DNA of 64,000 nt, from positions 60,537 through 124,536 of the forward strand of contig JAABRT010000002.1 in NCBI GenBank assembly GCA_011390805.1. The letters are read 5' to 3'. The notes below the pieces were generated by a model that saw only the letters and a program-made list of their open reading frames with translations, ran no database searches and was not told the origin of the DNA. Made by a program: the position numbers and the translations under genes. This DNA comes from Gemmatimonas sp. Its GTDB lineage: Bacteria > Gemmatimonadota > Gemmatimonadetes > Gemmatimonadales > Gemmatimonadaceae. This document shows, in pieces, positions 36,686 through 45,371 of the stretch (position 1 is the first letter of the stretch; every line of letters begins with the position of its first letter).

Positions 36686-38617
36686 ATGACTTTGTCAGAC
36701 CTCGCCGAGCTCCGGCTGTTGGAAACCGCCATCGACGTCACGGGCTCTGTCGTGCTCGCGTTGGATATGCATCATCGTGTGGTTTTCTGGAACAGGGCGG
36801 CAGAAGAGCTCTACGGTGTATCCGCACAGGATGCGATGGGCGTGGATTATGTCGCGACGTTCATCGTACCGGAACAGCGCGACGCCATTGCAGCCGACAT
36901 TCAGAAGGTGCTGGGCGGAGAGCCAACCTGGGGCTTTGAAGACGAGTCGCTGACCGTTGACGGAAAGCGTCGCACGTTGGTGTGGAACGTGCACCGCCTT
37001 GTGGATACGCACGGCGTGGTGCGGGGAATCATTGCGTCGGGGTACGACGTCACATCGCGCAAGGATGCTGAGCGTGCATTCCGGCTGGTCTGGGATCAGA
37101 GCACCGAAGGACTGCTCCTGGGCGGTGGTCCCGGCATTGTGGACTGCAATCCCGCTGCGTTGGCGATGCTGGGACTCACCGATCGCATGCAGCTGATCGG
37201 TCGGCACCCATTGGAGTTTTCCCCCGAGTATCAGCCGGACGGAATCCCATCGCGGGACAAGGCGCGTCGGATGGACGAGATCACGCGCGATCGCGGCGAG
37301 TACCGGTTTGAGTGGATGCATCAGAAACTTGACGGGACACCGGTACCAACGGCGGTGCACGTCCGTCGCGCAGTGATGGACGGACGGATGCTCACCGTAA
37401 TTGCCTGGTTGGATTTGACCGAGCAGCACGCGATTGCGCAGCGCGAGGCAGATCTGCAGTCGCGACTGTTGCGTTCCAAGAAGCTCGATGCGCTGGGCCA
37501 TCTGGCCGGCGGAATCGCCCACGACTTCAACAACTTGTTGTCGGCGATTGGCGGCAGTCTGGATCTGGCGATGCTTGATGTGGACGCGCAGTCGGCGGCG
37601 GCCGCAGAGCTCCGCGTGGCGCAGGAAACGACAGTGCGTGCGGCCTCACTGGTGCGGCAGTTGCTCACCTTTGGCCGGCAGAGCGAAACTGCTCATTCGG
37701 TATTTGACCTGTGCGCGCACATCACGGCGTCTGAGGCGATGTTGCGTCGATTGCTGCCACCATCGATTACTCTCACGCTCAACGTTTCCTCGACACCGTT
37801 GTTTGTGTGGGGAGACGCAAGCCAGCTGGAACAGGTGGTGGTGAACCTGGTGGTCAATGCACGGGATGCGATGCGCGACGGCGGGGCGCTCACAGTGCGC
37901 GTGAAGGCGGCGGGCGGTGGTTCAGCCTCGACCGTCCGCCTGGAAGTGAGTGACAACGGCCCGGGTATTGACGCCGATGTGCTGGATCGGGTGTTCGATC
38001 CGTTTTTTACAACGAAGCCGGTTGGTGCGGGTACAGGGCTGGGGTTGGCGGTTGTGTATGGTGTGGTGTCGTCGCACGATGGCACGGTGCACATTGACAG
38101 TACCGTGGGCGTTGGCACAACGGTGCGGGTTGATTTGCCGCTCATGGAGCCTCCGCGTGGTACGGCTGCGACAACCGTCGCGTCGCTCGCTGATGCAGGC
38201 GACGCGGGGCCATTGGCGCCTTCGGCGAGTGGCGTGCTGCTGATCATCGAGGACGAGCCGTCTGTCCGGCGAACGCTGCGTCGCCTTGCGGAGCGTGCGG
38301 GCTATGAAGTGCTCGAGGCCACGCAGGGCGCCGAAGCACTCACTGTCTGGCACTCACGGCAGCATGACATCCGGGCGGTGCTCAGTGATGTGCGCATGCC
38401 GGTGATGAGCGGACCGGAGTTTGTACGGCAGCTGCGCGCGTTGGGGTCGCGTGTGCCGGTTGTGCTCATGTCAGGATTTGCCGACACCGACCTGACGCGT
38501 TCGCTGCCCGCCGGCGTCACGCAAGTGCTGTCCAAGCCCTTTGTGGCCGCCGAGTTGCTCAGCGCGCTGAGCGCGGCTTTGTCAGGGGTTGCCGAGGGTG
38601 GCCCGAGCATGGTATGA
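36686..38617 (+). CDS. Hybrid sensor histidine kinase (PAS-PAS-HisKA-HATPase-receiver)
   Basis: This 643-residue protein lacks membrane helices, so it senses a cytoplasmic signal. Two PAS domains occupy about 15-145 (VVLALDMHHRVVFWNRAAEELYG) and 150-265. The HisKA box has the phospho-His in LAGGIAHDFNNLLSAIGG (about 275); the ATPase domain has VVNLVVNARDAM, DNGPGIDADVLDRVFDPFF and GTGLGLAVVYG. A receiver follows with phospho-Asp in VLSDVRMPVMSG and Lys in LSKPF. It has no output domain, so a histidine phosphotransfer partner must lie elsewhere. The ATG at 36686 avoids the overlap with the divergent gene that the earlier ATG at 36563 would make. Confidence 0.9.
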   Translation: MTLSDLAELRLLETAIDVTGSVVLALDMHHRVVFWNRAAEELYGVSAQDAMGVDYVATFIVPEQRDAIAADIQKVLGGEPTWGFEDESLTVDGKRRTLVWNVHRLVDTHGVVRGIIASGYDVTSRKDAERAFRLVWDQSTEGLLLGGGPGIVDCNPAALAMLGLTDRMQLIGRHPLEFSPEYQPDGIPSRDKARRMDEITRDRGEYRFEWMHQKLDGTPVPTAVHVRRAVMDGRMLTVIAWLDLTEQHAIAQREADLQSRLLRSKKLDALGHLAGGIAHDFNNLLSAIGGSLDLAMLDVDAQSAAAAELRVAQETTVRAASLVRQLLTFGRQSETAHSVFDLCAHITASEAMLRRLLPPSITLTLNVSSTPLFVWGDASQLEQVVVNLVVNARDAMRDGGALTVRVKAAGGGSASTVRLEVSDNGPGIDADVLDRVFDPFFTTKPVGAGTGLGLAVVYGVVSSHDGTVHIDSTVGVGTTVRVDLPLMEPPRGTAATTVASLADAGDAGPLAPSASGVLLIIEDEPSVRRTLRRLAERAGYEVLEATQGAEALTVWHSRQHDIRAVLSDVRMPVMSGPEFVRQLRALGSRVPVVLMSGFADTDLTRSLPAGVTQVLSKPFVAAELLSALSAALSGVAEGGPSMV

Positions 38618-38618
38618 T
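38589..38618 (+). promoter_or_regulatory. Promoter-like element for tRNA-Gln inside the kinase 3' end
   Basis: TTGCCG (38589-38594), an 18-base spacer and TATGAT (38613-38618), extended by TGG directly upstream, lie 40 bases before the tRNA. The -10 overlaps the kinase stop codon. Confidence 0.5.
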
Positions 38619-38657
38619 TCAAAACTGCGCCCTGCGGCTTGCCGTCGGTGCGCGTGA

Positions 38658-38730
38658 TGCCCCTTGGTGTAACTGGCAACACGCCTCACTCTGGATGAGG
38701 AGAGTCTAGGTTCGAGCCCTAGAGGGGCAA
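38658..38730 (+). tRNA. tRNA-Gln (anticodon CTG)
   Basis: The 73-base sequence folds with acceptor TGCCCCT/AGGGGCA, anticodon stem CCTCA/TGAGG around loop CTCTGGA, and T arm CTAGG/CCTAG around TTCGAGC. Anticodon CTG reads CAG. CCA is not encoded. It is followed at once by an intrinsic terminator. Confidence 0.95.
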
Positions 38731-38733
38731 CTG

Positions 38734-38772
38734 AAAGCGCCGGCTGCGGATTATCGCAGCCGGCGCTTTTTT
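38734..38772 (+). terminator. Strong intrinsic terminator after tRNA-Gln
   Basis: AAAGCGCCGGCTGCG pairs perfectly with CGCAGCCGGCGCTTT across a 6-base loop and continues into T residues. It is the clearest rho-independent terminator of the window. Confidence 0.95.
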
Positions 38773-38790
38773 GTACTCATCGTAACCGCT

Positions 38791-38865
38791 GATCCTGATC
38801 GATGATCGTAATCAGCACCCTGTGATCAGCTCACCGTGATCAGCGCCTGATGATCAACCCTGCGC
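38791..38865. repeat. GATC cluster with a 14-bp periodic repeat
   Basis: Six GATC sites occur at 38791, 38797, 38804, 38824, 38838 and 38852. The last three are spaced exactly 14 bases apart, within units tgtgatcagctcac, cgtgatcagcgcct and gatgatcaaccctg. It lies between the tRNA terminator and the end of the PstS-like gene. Confidence 0.75.
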
Positions 38866-38872
38866 AATGTGC

Positions 38873-39310
38873 TCAGGGGACCTTGAGCACTTCGCGTACA
38901 GAGTCATCGAGATCGCTGCTGTTGATGTAGCCGATCCCGCCGGGCGATTTGTTCACGAGCTCCTTCACTTCGGCCGCCGAAGCACCCTTCTTGGGGGCAG
39001 CGCCCTGTCCTGACAACGCGAGTTTGGTCCACTGCGACCGCACCAGCGCTGTTGGCTTCTTCACCACTTTGGCGAAGAACTTCTGTGTGAGCACGGCGTC
39101 GCCATTCTCCACGATCTGCGCCTTGGTTCCGTCGGGCCACGTGGTACTGACACCGGCAAAAATTTCAGCAACTTCACGCTCACTCAGGTTCTTGCTCTGC
39201 GATGCAGAAACAATCACGCTGATCTGTGCAGATGCGCTTGAGGCGAAAACGGGCATACTCAGTGCGGCCACTGCGACGAGCGCGGCACGAGTCAGTGCAC
39301 GGAATGTCAT
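38873..39310 (-). CDS. Small PstS-like periplasmic binding protein
   Basis: This 145-residue protein has a Sec signal peptide (ALVAVAALSMPVFASSASAQ) and a half-size PstS-like fold: ISVIVSASQSKNLSEREVAEIFAGVSTTWPDG and SPGGIGYINSSDL, motifs that bind an oxyanion in phosphate-binding proteins. It is far shorter than transport PstS (about 320-350) and no pst permease or ATPase is nearby. The ATG at 39310 has AGGAG eight bases upstream, so the earlier GTG at 39319 is less likely. It follows the beta-barrel gene by 15 bases on the same strand, and a chemoreceptor is divergent from that pair. Ligand delivery to a sensor, rather than uptake, is a reasonable inference. Confidence 0.8.
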   Translation of the reverse strand: MTFRALTRAALVAVAALSMPVFASSASAQISVIVSASQSKNLSEREVAEIFAGVSTTWPDGTKAQIVENGDAVLTQKFFAKVVKKPTALVRSQWTKLALSGQGAAPKKGASAAEVKELVNKSPGGIGYINSSDLDDSVREVLKVP

Positions 39311-39325
39311 GATGTGCACTCCTGG

Positions 39326-40546
39326 TCAGAGCCCGAAGGCGTATGAGAGGTCAATGCGAATCTCGGGATAGCGCACCGTGCGTCCGAGGAACTTGTACTG
39401 ATGGAAGCTTCCGTCAACCTTGAAGGCAACCTGTGGTACCGGGCGATACAACACACCGGCCGTACCCTTGCCGAATGCACCGTCGTCCGCTTCACCGGCT
39501 TCGGCATCGCCACCAAAGCGCTTGCTGCTGATCGTTTCCGGATTGCTGTAATAATCCCACTGGATGTACGGTCCGACTTCACCGCGTGCCGTTTCTTTCG
39601 AGTAGCCGGCACGCACGTACCACGTGCGGATGGTGTGGTCGCCGTTGAGGTTCACGTTCGATGCGTTCACCGGTCCGTTGGGATTGATGAGAAAACGCGC
39701 GCGCTGCGCGGCGTTGATCCCGGCACCGTTTACCACCTGCACAATCGCATCGGCATCTCGCTGTGCTTTGTGATCGGCCTGGGCCCACTCGGCCTGAAAC
39801 GTGAACGAACCGACGCGTGCTTCGGAGTAGGCGTTGATCACGGTAAATGAGTCGCGCGCCATCCACGGCAGCACACCCGATTTCGGTGAACCGTCGCCCA
39901 CTTCGCGGTCGGAGTTGGTGGCACCACCTGAGGTGTAGCCGGAGAGGCCCACCGTGTAGCTGCCGCGTCCGAAGTTGTAGTTCACATCGGCACCGATCGG
40001 GAAGGTACCGGCGATGTCCCGGCCTTCACCGTTATCGGTTGAGACGCTGTAGCTGAGACGTCCTTCGCCGGCGCGCACCACACCGTACACCATCGCCGTG
40101 GTCGTGCGCGAGATCAGCAGATGGTCTGCATCAAATGCTTCGGGCGCTTCAATACCGTAGTACGTGGGCACGGCATCGAGAATCTCGTTGTACAAGCCAA
40201 ACTTCCGGTAGATCTTGCCAACACGCACGTTGAATGCGTTGGATGGGGTCCATTCGCCCCAGAGATTGCGCACGTCAATGTTTTCCGCGCCCGAGCCGTT
40301 GAGATTGATGAAGGCTTTGAAGCGCGGATCGAACTGGTGCTGCATCATCACATTGAAGAACGGCTGCGAAAACTCTTTCGGTGGCGACTCACGATCGATG
40401 AGCAAACCATTGGCCACTGGAATCTCGAACACCTTTTCGAGGCGTGTCGAGAAATATCCGTAGACCTGCAGCGCGTCCTGCGCACCGGCGACAGCCGGAA
40501 CCAATGAGAGCGCCACGACGGCCATCCTGGCACGACGTGCAAGCAT
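39326..40546 (-). CDS. Outer-membrane beta-barrel protein (porin-like)
   Basis: This 406-residue protein has a signal peptide ending in VPAVAGAQ, alternating hydrophobic strands through its length, many aromatic girdle residues (for example VYGYFSTRLEKVF, YTVGLSGYTSG) and a C-terminus YAFGL close to the usual aromatic end. It resembles porin families linked to phosphate or other anion uptake, but the match is by general architecture. The ATG at 40546 is preceded by GGAG at seven bases. It is the first gene of a pair with the PstS-like protein; its upstream region has the palindrome GATCACGTGATC. Confidence 0.75.
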   Translation of the reverse strand: MLARRARMAVVALSLVPAVAGAQDALQVYGYFSTRLEKVFEIPVANGLLIDRESPPKEFSQPFFNVMMQHQFDPRFKAFINLNGSGAENIDVRNLWGEWTPSNAFNVRVGKIYRKFGLYNEILDAVPTYYGIEAPEAFDADHLLISRTTTAMVYGVVRAGEGRLSYSVSTDNGEGRDIAGTFPIGADVNYNFGRGSYTVGLSGYTSGGATNSDREVGDGSPKSGVLPWMARDSFTVINAYSEARVGSFTFQAEWAQADHKAQRDADAIVQVVNGAGINAAQRARFLINPNGPVNASNVNLNGDHTIRTWYVRAGYSKETARGEVGPYIQWDYYSNPETISSKRFGGDAEAGEADDGAFGKGTAGVLYRPVPQVAFKVDGSFHQYKFLGRTVRYPEIRIDLSYAFGL

Positions 40547-40579
40547 AGTGAAACTCCAAGGTGAAGGATTCTGCGTCCC

Positions 40580-40591
40580 GATCACGTGATC
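40580..40591. promoter_or_regulatory. 12-bp palindrome upstream of the porin-like gene
   Basis: GATCACGTGATC is a perfect palindrome 34 bases before the porin ATG and is followed by cgtgatggtcac, an imperfect half-site repeat. It sits where an operator for the porin/PstS-like pair is expected. The binding protein is not identified. Confidence 0.4.
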
Positions 40592-40652
40592 GTGATGGTC
40601 ACACCCTTGGTATCGGTCGCCGGAGTCGCGACTTGAGCAATCGGCCGGCCGG

Positions 40653-40679
40653 TCAAGTTTCTGTCGGGCCTTCCGACAT
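40653..40679 (+). promoter_or_regulatory. Sigma-28 (FliA)-type promoter for the chemoreceptor
   Basis: TCAAGTTT (40653-40660), an 11-base spacer and TCCGACAT (40672-40679) match the flagellar sigma factor pattern T(A/C)AAGTTT-N11-GCCGATAA in its -35 and in five of eight bases at -10. Transcription would begin about 65 bases before the chemoreceptor ATG. The spacer and -10 also contain the inverted repeat TGTCGG-GCCTT-CCGACA. Confidence 0.6.
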
Positions 40680-40752
40680 TTCTTTGGGTGATAAGTGCGC
40701 GACTGGCGCGTACGCTTGTCCTGACTGAATCTCCGGCCTGGTCATCTCGTAC

Positions 40753-42642
40753 ATGAAATTTCTTGCGAACTTCCGGACAGCAACGAAGCTGTTCGTCGTG
40801 TCGGCTGTTACGACGGCGCTGCTCGTTGCGGTGGGTGTGGTAGGAATCCGCAACAGTACCGAACAGGCGCAGGTGCTGGCGCAGCTGCAACAGCAGGAGC
40901 TGCGCGGTATTGCCAGTATCAAGCAGGCCAGCTTGCTGCTGTCGTATATGAATGCCGAAGTCGGTCGCGCGTTACTGGCCACCGACACCGCTGAGGCGTC
41001 GTACCACGCGCAGAATGTCTCTGCGTTCGATCCGGAGTTTCAGGCACAGATCGCACGCGCAGATTCCGCGGTGGTGGACTCCGCATCGCGTGTACGCATG
41101 GACGAGATTCGCTCGGGGTATCCGGAGTTTCTGCTGTCCACGCATCGGGCTATCCAGCAGCGGCTGGCATCCGATCTTGATGCCGCCCGTGGTTCTGCTA
41201 TCGAGGCGTCAGCGGTTGGACAGGCGCTGGTTGATATGATGGCGGAAGTTGCGACGACCAAAGAAGTGCTCGGAGAGCAGGCGTTTGCCGCGAGCACTGT
41301 GGCCGCAGCCAGCGCACGTCGTTTGCTGGTGACACTGGTTGGCGTGGGCGCTGTGCTCACGCTACTGCTTGGCGTATGGTTGTCACGGTTGATCACCGCG
41401 CCGCTCGCGCGCACGATGTCGGTGCTCGAGTCGGTGGCCGCCGGAGATCTGTCGCGTGAAGTGGAAGTGGTTGGTACCGATGAAAACGCGCGCATGGGAC
41501 GCGCGCTGAACGTCGCCATTGGTGCACAGCGTGAAGCGTTGCGTGTGGCCCAGGCGGCTGGTGAGGAAGCGCAGCGGGTTGCACAACGTGAAGCGGCGCA
41601 AGCACAGGAGTTGCGTGCGCGCGTGGATTCAATCCTTGAAGTGGTGGCGGCGGCTGCCAGCGGCGATCTCACGCAATCGGTCCGGGTGTCGGGCGACGAT
41701 GCGATCGGCCGTATGGGCGTGGCGCTTGATCGCTTTCTGGCCGACCTGCGTGGCAGCATTGCACAGATCGCCGACCATTCCGCCGGGCTCGCCTCGTCGT
41801 CGGACTCACTGGCGGCGGTGAGCGAAGAAATGAGCGCCACGGCTGAAGAAACGGCGGCCCAGGCACGGGCTGTGTCGGAGACGTCGGATTCGGTGCTGAC
41901 GCGTGTGCGCGAGATCGATCATGGTGCGGCCACAGTGGCGGCGCGCGTACGGGACATCGCCAGCAGTGCCGATGAAGCGTCAACGGTGGTTGATCGTGCC
42001 GTCGTTGCCGCGTCCGAAGCGTCCAACACCATCGGTCAGCTCAACTCATCGAGTGTGCGCATTGGCAAAGTGATTGATGTGATTCACGCCATCGCGCAGC
42101 AAACCAATATGCTGGCGCTCAATGCGGCAATCGAAGCCGCACGTGCCGGTGCGGCCGGAGATGGCTTTGCTGTGGTGGCCAATGAAGTGAAGTCGCTGGC
42201 CAGCCGCACGTCGGAAGCGACGCGTGAGGTCGCGGTGGTGATTGGTGATATTCAACGCGACGCCGGCGCCGCGGTATCGGCGATCAGCGAGATCGGCACT
42301 GTGGTGGATCGGATTCGCACGCTTCAGCACAACATTGCCGGCGCGGTAGAAGAGCATACCGCCGTTGTCACCGACATGACGGGCAGCATCGGCGGCGCGC
42401 GTGAAGCCACCGAGCACATTGTACAGGGCATCGACGGCGTGGCAACGGCCGCGCGTGGTACCAGCGACGGCGCGGAACAGACGCAACAGGCCGCGCAGGA
42501 TCTGGCAGGCTATGCGTCACAGCTTGGCGAACTCGTTGGACGCTTCCGCTTCCAGAGCGCTGACGCACCTGATGCAGCCGATACGTGTTCGGAGAGCGGC
42601 TTGCACCCCGAGCCCGCAGGCGAAGTGGAGCACGTATTCTGA
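40753..42642 (+). CDS. Methyl-accepting chemotaxis protein
   Basis: This 629-residue receptor has an N-terminal membrane helix ([18 protein letters not shown]), a short periplasmic four-helix-type sensor (about 35-185), a second helix ([20 protein letters not shown]), two HAMP-like units (about 215-265 and 295-345) and a signalling domain whose tip is [22 protein letters not shown]-terminal extension ends in VEHVF, with no clear CheR-docking pentapeptide of the NWETF type. It sends signals to CheA at the pole. It is an orphan with no che gene alongside. The divergent PstS-like/porin pair and the sigma-28-like promoter are the main context. Confidence 0.95.
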   Translation: MKFLANFRTATKLFVVSAVTTALLVAVGVVGIRNSTEQAQVLAQLQQQELRGIASIKQASLLLSYMNAEVGRALLATDTAEASYHAQNVSAFDPEFQAQIARADSAVVDSASRVRMDEIRSGYPEFLLSTHRAIQQRLASDLDAARGSAIEASAVGQALVDMMAEVATTKEVLGEQAFAASTVAAASARRLLVTLVGVGAVLTLLLGVWLSRLITAPLARTMSVLESVAAGDLSREVEVVGTDENARMGRALNVAIGAQREALRVAQAAGEEAQRVAQREAAQAQELRARVDSILEVVAAAASGDLTQSVRVSGDDAIGRMGVALDRFLADLRGSIAQIADHSAGLASSSDSLAAVSEEMSATAEETAAQARAVSETSDSVLTRVREIDHGAATVAARVRDIASSADEASTVVDRAVVAASEASNTIGQLNSSSVRIGKVIDVIHAIAQQTNMLALNAAIEAARAGAAGDGFAVVANEVKSLASRTSEATREVAVVIGDIQRDAGAAVSAISEIGTVVDRIRTLQHNIAGAVEEHTAVVTDMTGSIGGAREATEHIVQGIDGVATAARGTSDGAEQTQQAAQDLAGYASQLGELVGRFRFQSADAPDAADTCSESGLHPEPAGEVEHVF

Positions 42643-42658
42643 TGCATGTGATGTGACT

Positions 42659-42705
42659 GCGGCGCCGCGAACGTGGCGCCGCGGCACAGCTACTGTGGCG
42701 CCGCA
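42659..42705. terminator. GC-rich hairpins between convergent genes
   Basis: GCGGCGCC (42659-42666) pairs with GGCGCCGC (42675-42682) over an 8-base loop, and a third copy GGCGCCGCA (42697-42705) can compete for the same partner. No T-run is present. It separates the chemoreceptor gene from the convergent DUF423 gene. Confidence 0.5.
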
Positions 42706-42741
42706 GCACGACTCACGTTTCGCCGTGCGCGGAGACAACTC

Positions 42742-42766
42742 GCGCGTCTAGCTAGCGCGTCTAGCT
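42742..42766. repeat. 13-bp-spaced direct repeat at the DUF423 stop codon
   Basis: The 12-mer gcgcgtctagct occurs at 42742 and 42755. The second copy contains the stop codon of the DUF423 gene on the minus strand. Confidence 0.7.
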
Positions 42767-43129
42767 GCGCGCCGCCGCGACCGCCAGGCACACCCAGCCG
42801 GCCAGGAAGCACACACCGCCCAACGGTGTGATCGCACCCAGCGCACGGATGCCGGTAAAGGTCATCGCGTACAGCGATCCGGAGAAGAGCAGGGTGCCGG
42901 CCACGAACAACCATCCTGCACTGGTCGTGAGCCCGCCCGGCCACCGGGTGGCCGCGTAGCCCACCAGCAATAGCGCCAGGGCGTGATACATCTGGTAGCG
43001 CGCCGCTGTCTCAAATACTTCGAGCATGCGCGGTTCCAGGCGTTCGCGCAGTGCGTGGGCGCCAAACGCTCCGGCGGCCACGCTGATCGCGCCCGAGAGC
43101 GCGCCGATAACAAAGAAGATGCGTTCCAT
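42761..43129 (-). CDS. DUF423 small membrane protein
   Basis: This 122-residue protein of the inner membrane matches the YgdD/DUF423 family, with four hydrophobic segments and conserved GALSGAISVAAGAFGAHALR, FETAARYQMYHALALLLVG and FSGSLYAMTFTGIRALGAITPLGG. The function of the family is unknown. It is a common single gene in many bacteria, and it lies 52 bases beyond the end of the CotH-like gene on the same strand. Confidence 0.9.
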   Translation of the reverse strand: MERIFFVIGALSGAISVAAGAFGAHALRERLEPRMLEVFETAARYQMYHALALLLVGYAATRWPGGLTTSAGWLFVAGTLLFSGSLYAMTFTGIRALGAITPLGGVCFLAGWVCLAVAAARS

Positions 43130-43181
43130 GGTCCAAAGTTAAACCGCGCAACAACGAGCGGTACGGCTGCGCTCCCGCCCG

Positions 43182-44252
43182 TCAGTTGCCTTCTTTGCGG
43201 CAGCTCTTGACCATGCGTTCAAAGTCCTTCGGGTTGTCAATCGTTTTCCAGAAGCCCTCAAGGTATTTCACCGCCTGCTCCTGCTTCTTGGGCGTGAGTC
43301 CGGGAATCTTTGCCCATACACCATCAATCTCGGCGCGCTTGCTGCGAAAGCGTTCCAGCATGGGTGCCCATTGCTCGGGTGTGTAACACGGGCCCATGTA
43401 GTGTCGCTCGGTGACGCGCTTGATGGGCAGAATCTCGTTAGGTACAGCGTAGCGCGCGTTCACCAGCCCCGAAAAGTCCCAGTCGTAGGCCACGGGATAA
43501 AACACGCCAAGGGAGTCCTGAAGCAGGAAAATGTTGTGCTGCGCTCCGAGTGACCAATCGTTGCCGCCCACCATGACTTCAAACAGGGCAAGAGACTGGA
43601 GCGTCTCCTGATGCACATCGGCAAAGCGTGCGCCAGTCATTTCTTCACGCAGTGTCATCTTCTCTTCATCGGAGACTTCTTTGGATGTCTCCATGAAAAA
43701 CGCCGGCACGGTGAGTGGCTTGGCGCGGTCGGCCGAGTCAACGTACGTCACCTGCGCCAGTCGCGTGCGCGGTCGGATGTCGTTGAGTACTTCGTACGCA
43801 CGATAGATGCCGTACTCCAGCAGAATGTACTGCTGGTATTCCTCCGAGCCGGGACGGCACGGCGTGACCAGCTTCAACCGGGGATTGCCCTGAAGCTCGG
43901 TACCGGAAAGACGTTCCTTCTCACCACGCACGAACAGCGGTGGAAACTCGCAGTTGCTGCGCTGGCGTCGGAAGTGCCCGCGTGCCCGCAGCTCTACCGG
44001 GATGGAAACGGCACTGTCGCCTTCGCTGTATGTGAACGCGGCGCCGAACCATTCAAGTTTGGTGCTGTCGCGCTGCCGCACCAGATCGCGCATGTTGCTG
44101 GTAATCGTAACCGGCAACACCTCTTCAGATTTGAACAACGGTTGCGCGTGTACGGTGGCGGCCAACAGGGTGGCCAGCAGCGCACACACAATCGGCGAAC
44201 GCAGGCGGGCGGCATTTGCACGGCGCCGCAAATGGTAGCGGGTCTGGCTCAT
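43182..44252 (-). CDS. Exported CotH-kinase-like protein
   Basis: This 356-residue protein has an N-terminal signal peptide (SPIVCALLATLLAATVHAQ). Its later part has the layout of CotH-type atypical kinases: EVMVGGNDWSLGAQHNIFLL and VFYPVAYDWDFSGLVNARYA, corresponding to the GN(T/D)W and DxD-type catalytic region, though the match is partial. The family is known from spore coat phosphorylation and from surface-protein clusters in non-sporulating bacteria, where it often neighbours DUF4956 genes. Here the ATG overlaps the DUF4956 stop by one base (TAATG). Activity is not certain. Confidence 0.65.
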   Translation of the reverse strand: MSQTRYHLRRRANAARLRSPIVCALLATLLAATVHAQPLFKSEEVLPVTITSNMRDLVRQRDSTKLEWFGAAFTYSEGDSAVSIPVELRARGHFRRQRSNCEFPPLFVRGEKERLSGTELQGNPRLKLVTPCRPGSEEYQQYILLEYGIYRAYEVLNDIRPRTRLAQVTYVDSADRAKPLTVPAFFMETSKEVSDEEKMTLREEMTGARFADVHQETLQSLALFEVMVGGNDWSLGAQHNIFLLQDSLGVFYPVAYDWDFSGLVNARYAVPNEILPIKRVTERHYMGPCYTPEQWAPMLERFRSKRAEIDGVWAKIPGLTPKKQEQAVKYLEGFWKTIDNPKDFERMVKSCRKEGN

Positions 44253-45268
44253 TAACGAAGCTCCAGCTTGCGAACGGGTGAATCGGGGAGCGCACGCAAG
44301 TCGTCGCTCACCACGCCGATCGTTACGGTGTCGGAAAACGTGACACCATATTCGGCAATGCGCAAATCGCCTTCTTTTACCGTGCCCATGAACTTCCAGC
44401 GCTGGAAAAACCCGTTGAACCGGGGCTCACAGGCATAGCGCGCGCGGTCGACGTCTTCGGTATGAATGCGCAAGAGATGCTCAAATGCCGCCGGTGCCTC
44501 GCGCTCGCCCGTTTCCGTCTCGTCGCTGGCGTTTCGCTTGCGCCGACGCCAGGCGCGGTCGGCCAGCGCTTCCAGTTGCTCGGGCGAAAGTGACTTGAGC
44601 ACTTCATCGTCGAGCTTGGCCACGAACATGCCCGTGCGATTGGCTACCGCCAGCGCCCGCTGCATACGCTTTTCAGCCGTCTTGCCTTCCAGCGCCGTGG
44701 GACGACCGAAGTCGGTGTACCAGAGGCCCAGCATGAGTGCATTGAAACCGATTGAGATCACCCACGACACGCTGGGCGCCACGGCGGCCGCCATGCCGAT
44801 ACCGGTCACCACAAAGATGCCTGTGGCGTCCTTGCTGTCATCCAGCGTGGTCCGGAAGCGCACCGCTGCTACAATGCCGCCCAACGAGAAGGCCAGCGCG
44901 AGCGAGTACTTCACCAGCACCACGATGCCGGCCACCACCACGGGCAGAATGAGGTACGTCTGCACAATGGACTGCTGGAAGCCCTTCTTGCGGCGGGTCA
45001 GGGTGTAAATCCAGGCCACGGGAAGCGATGTGGCAAAGGCGGTGACCATGGCAATCACGGTCGCCAGCGGCGTCGGGCTTCCACCGGACGGGCTGGGGAG
45101 GGTGCCGCCGCTGGGCAACAGGTCGGAGAAGGTCTCTCCGCCCAGCGTCCCCCATGCCGAAGGCACGTAACGGTACACAACTGCGGCGATCGCGCCGAAG
45201 AGAGCGTAGTAGATCACTACCCGGGCGACAGTGTTTCGCCACAGCGAATGTTGTGTAAGCCAGTCCAT
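44252..45268 (-). CDS. DUF4956 membrane protein
   Basis: This 338-residue protein has about four membrane helices in its first half (VVIYYALFGAIAAVVYRYVP, VIAMVTAFATSLPVAWIYTL, and others) with the signature KYSLALAFSLGGIVAAVRFRTTLDD, which marks DUF4956. The soluble C-terminal part is charged and probably cytoplasmic. Members are often encoded with a VTC (polyphosphate polymerase-like) domain protein and a CotH protein; the VTC partner is missing here. It forms a two-gene unit with the CotH-like gene and is divergent from the phosphatase lipoprotein gene. Confidence 0.8.
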   Translation of the reverse strand: MDWLTQHSLWRNTVARVVIYYALFGAIAAVVYRYVPSAWGTLGGETFSDLLPSGGTLPSPSGGSPTPLATVIAMVTAFATSLPVAWIYTLTRRKKGFQQSIVQTYLILPVVVAGIVVLVKYSLALAFSLGGIVAAVRFRTTLDDSKDATGIFVVTGIGMAAAVAPSVSWVISIGFNALMLGLWYTDFGRPTALEGKTAEKRMQRALAVANRTGMFVAKLDDEVLKSLSPEQLEALADRAWRRRKRNASDETETGEREAPAAFEHLLRIHTEDVDRARYACEPRFNGFFQRWKFMGTVKEGDLRIAEYGVTFSDTVTIGVVSDDLRALPDSPVRKLELR

Positions 45269-45371
45269 GGCGGCGAAGATGGCGCTTTGCGCTCTGGATC
45301 ACAACGGCACGCAGCGGGTTCAACTGATAAGTTCGGTACGTCACCGTTACGGACCTCAACTCCCCTGTCTC

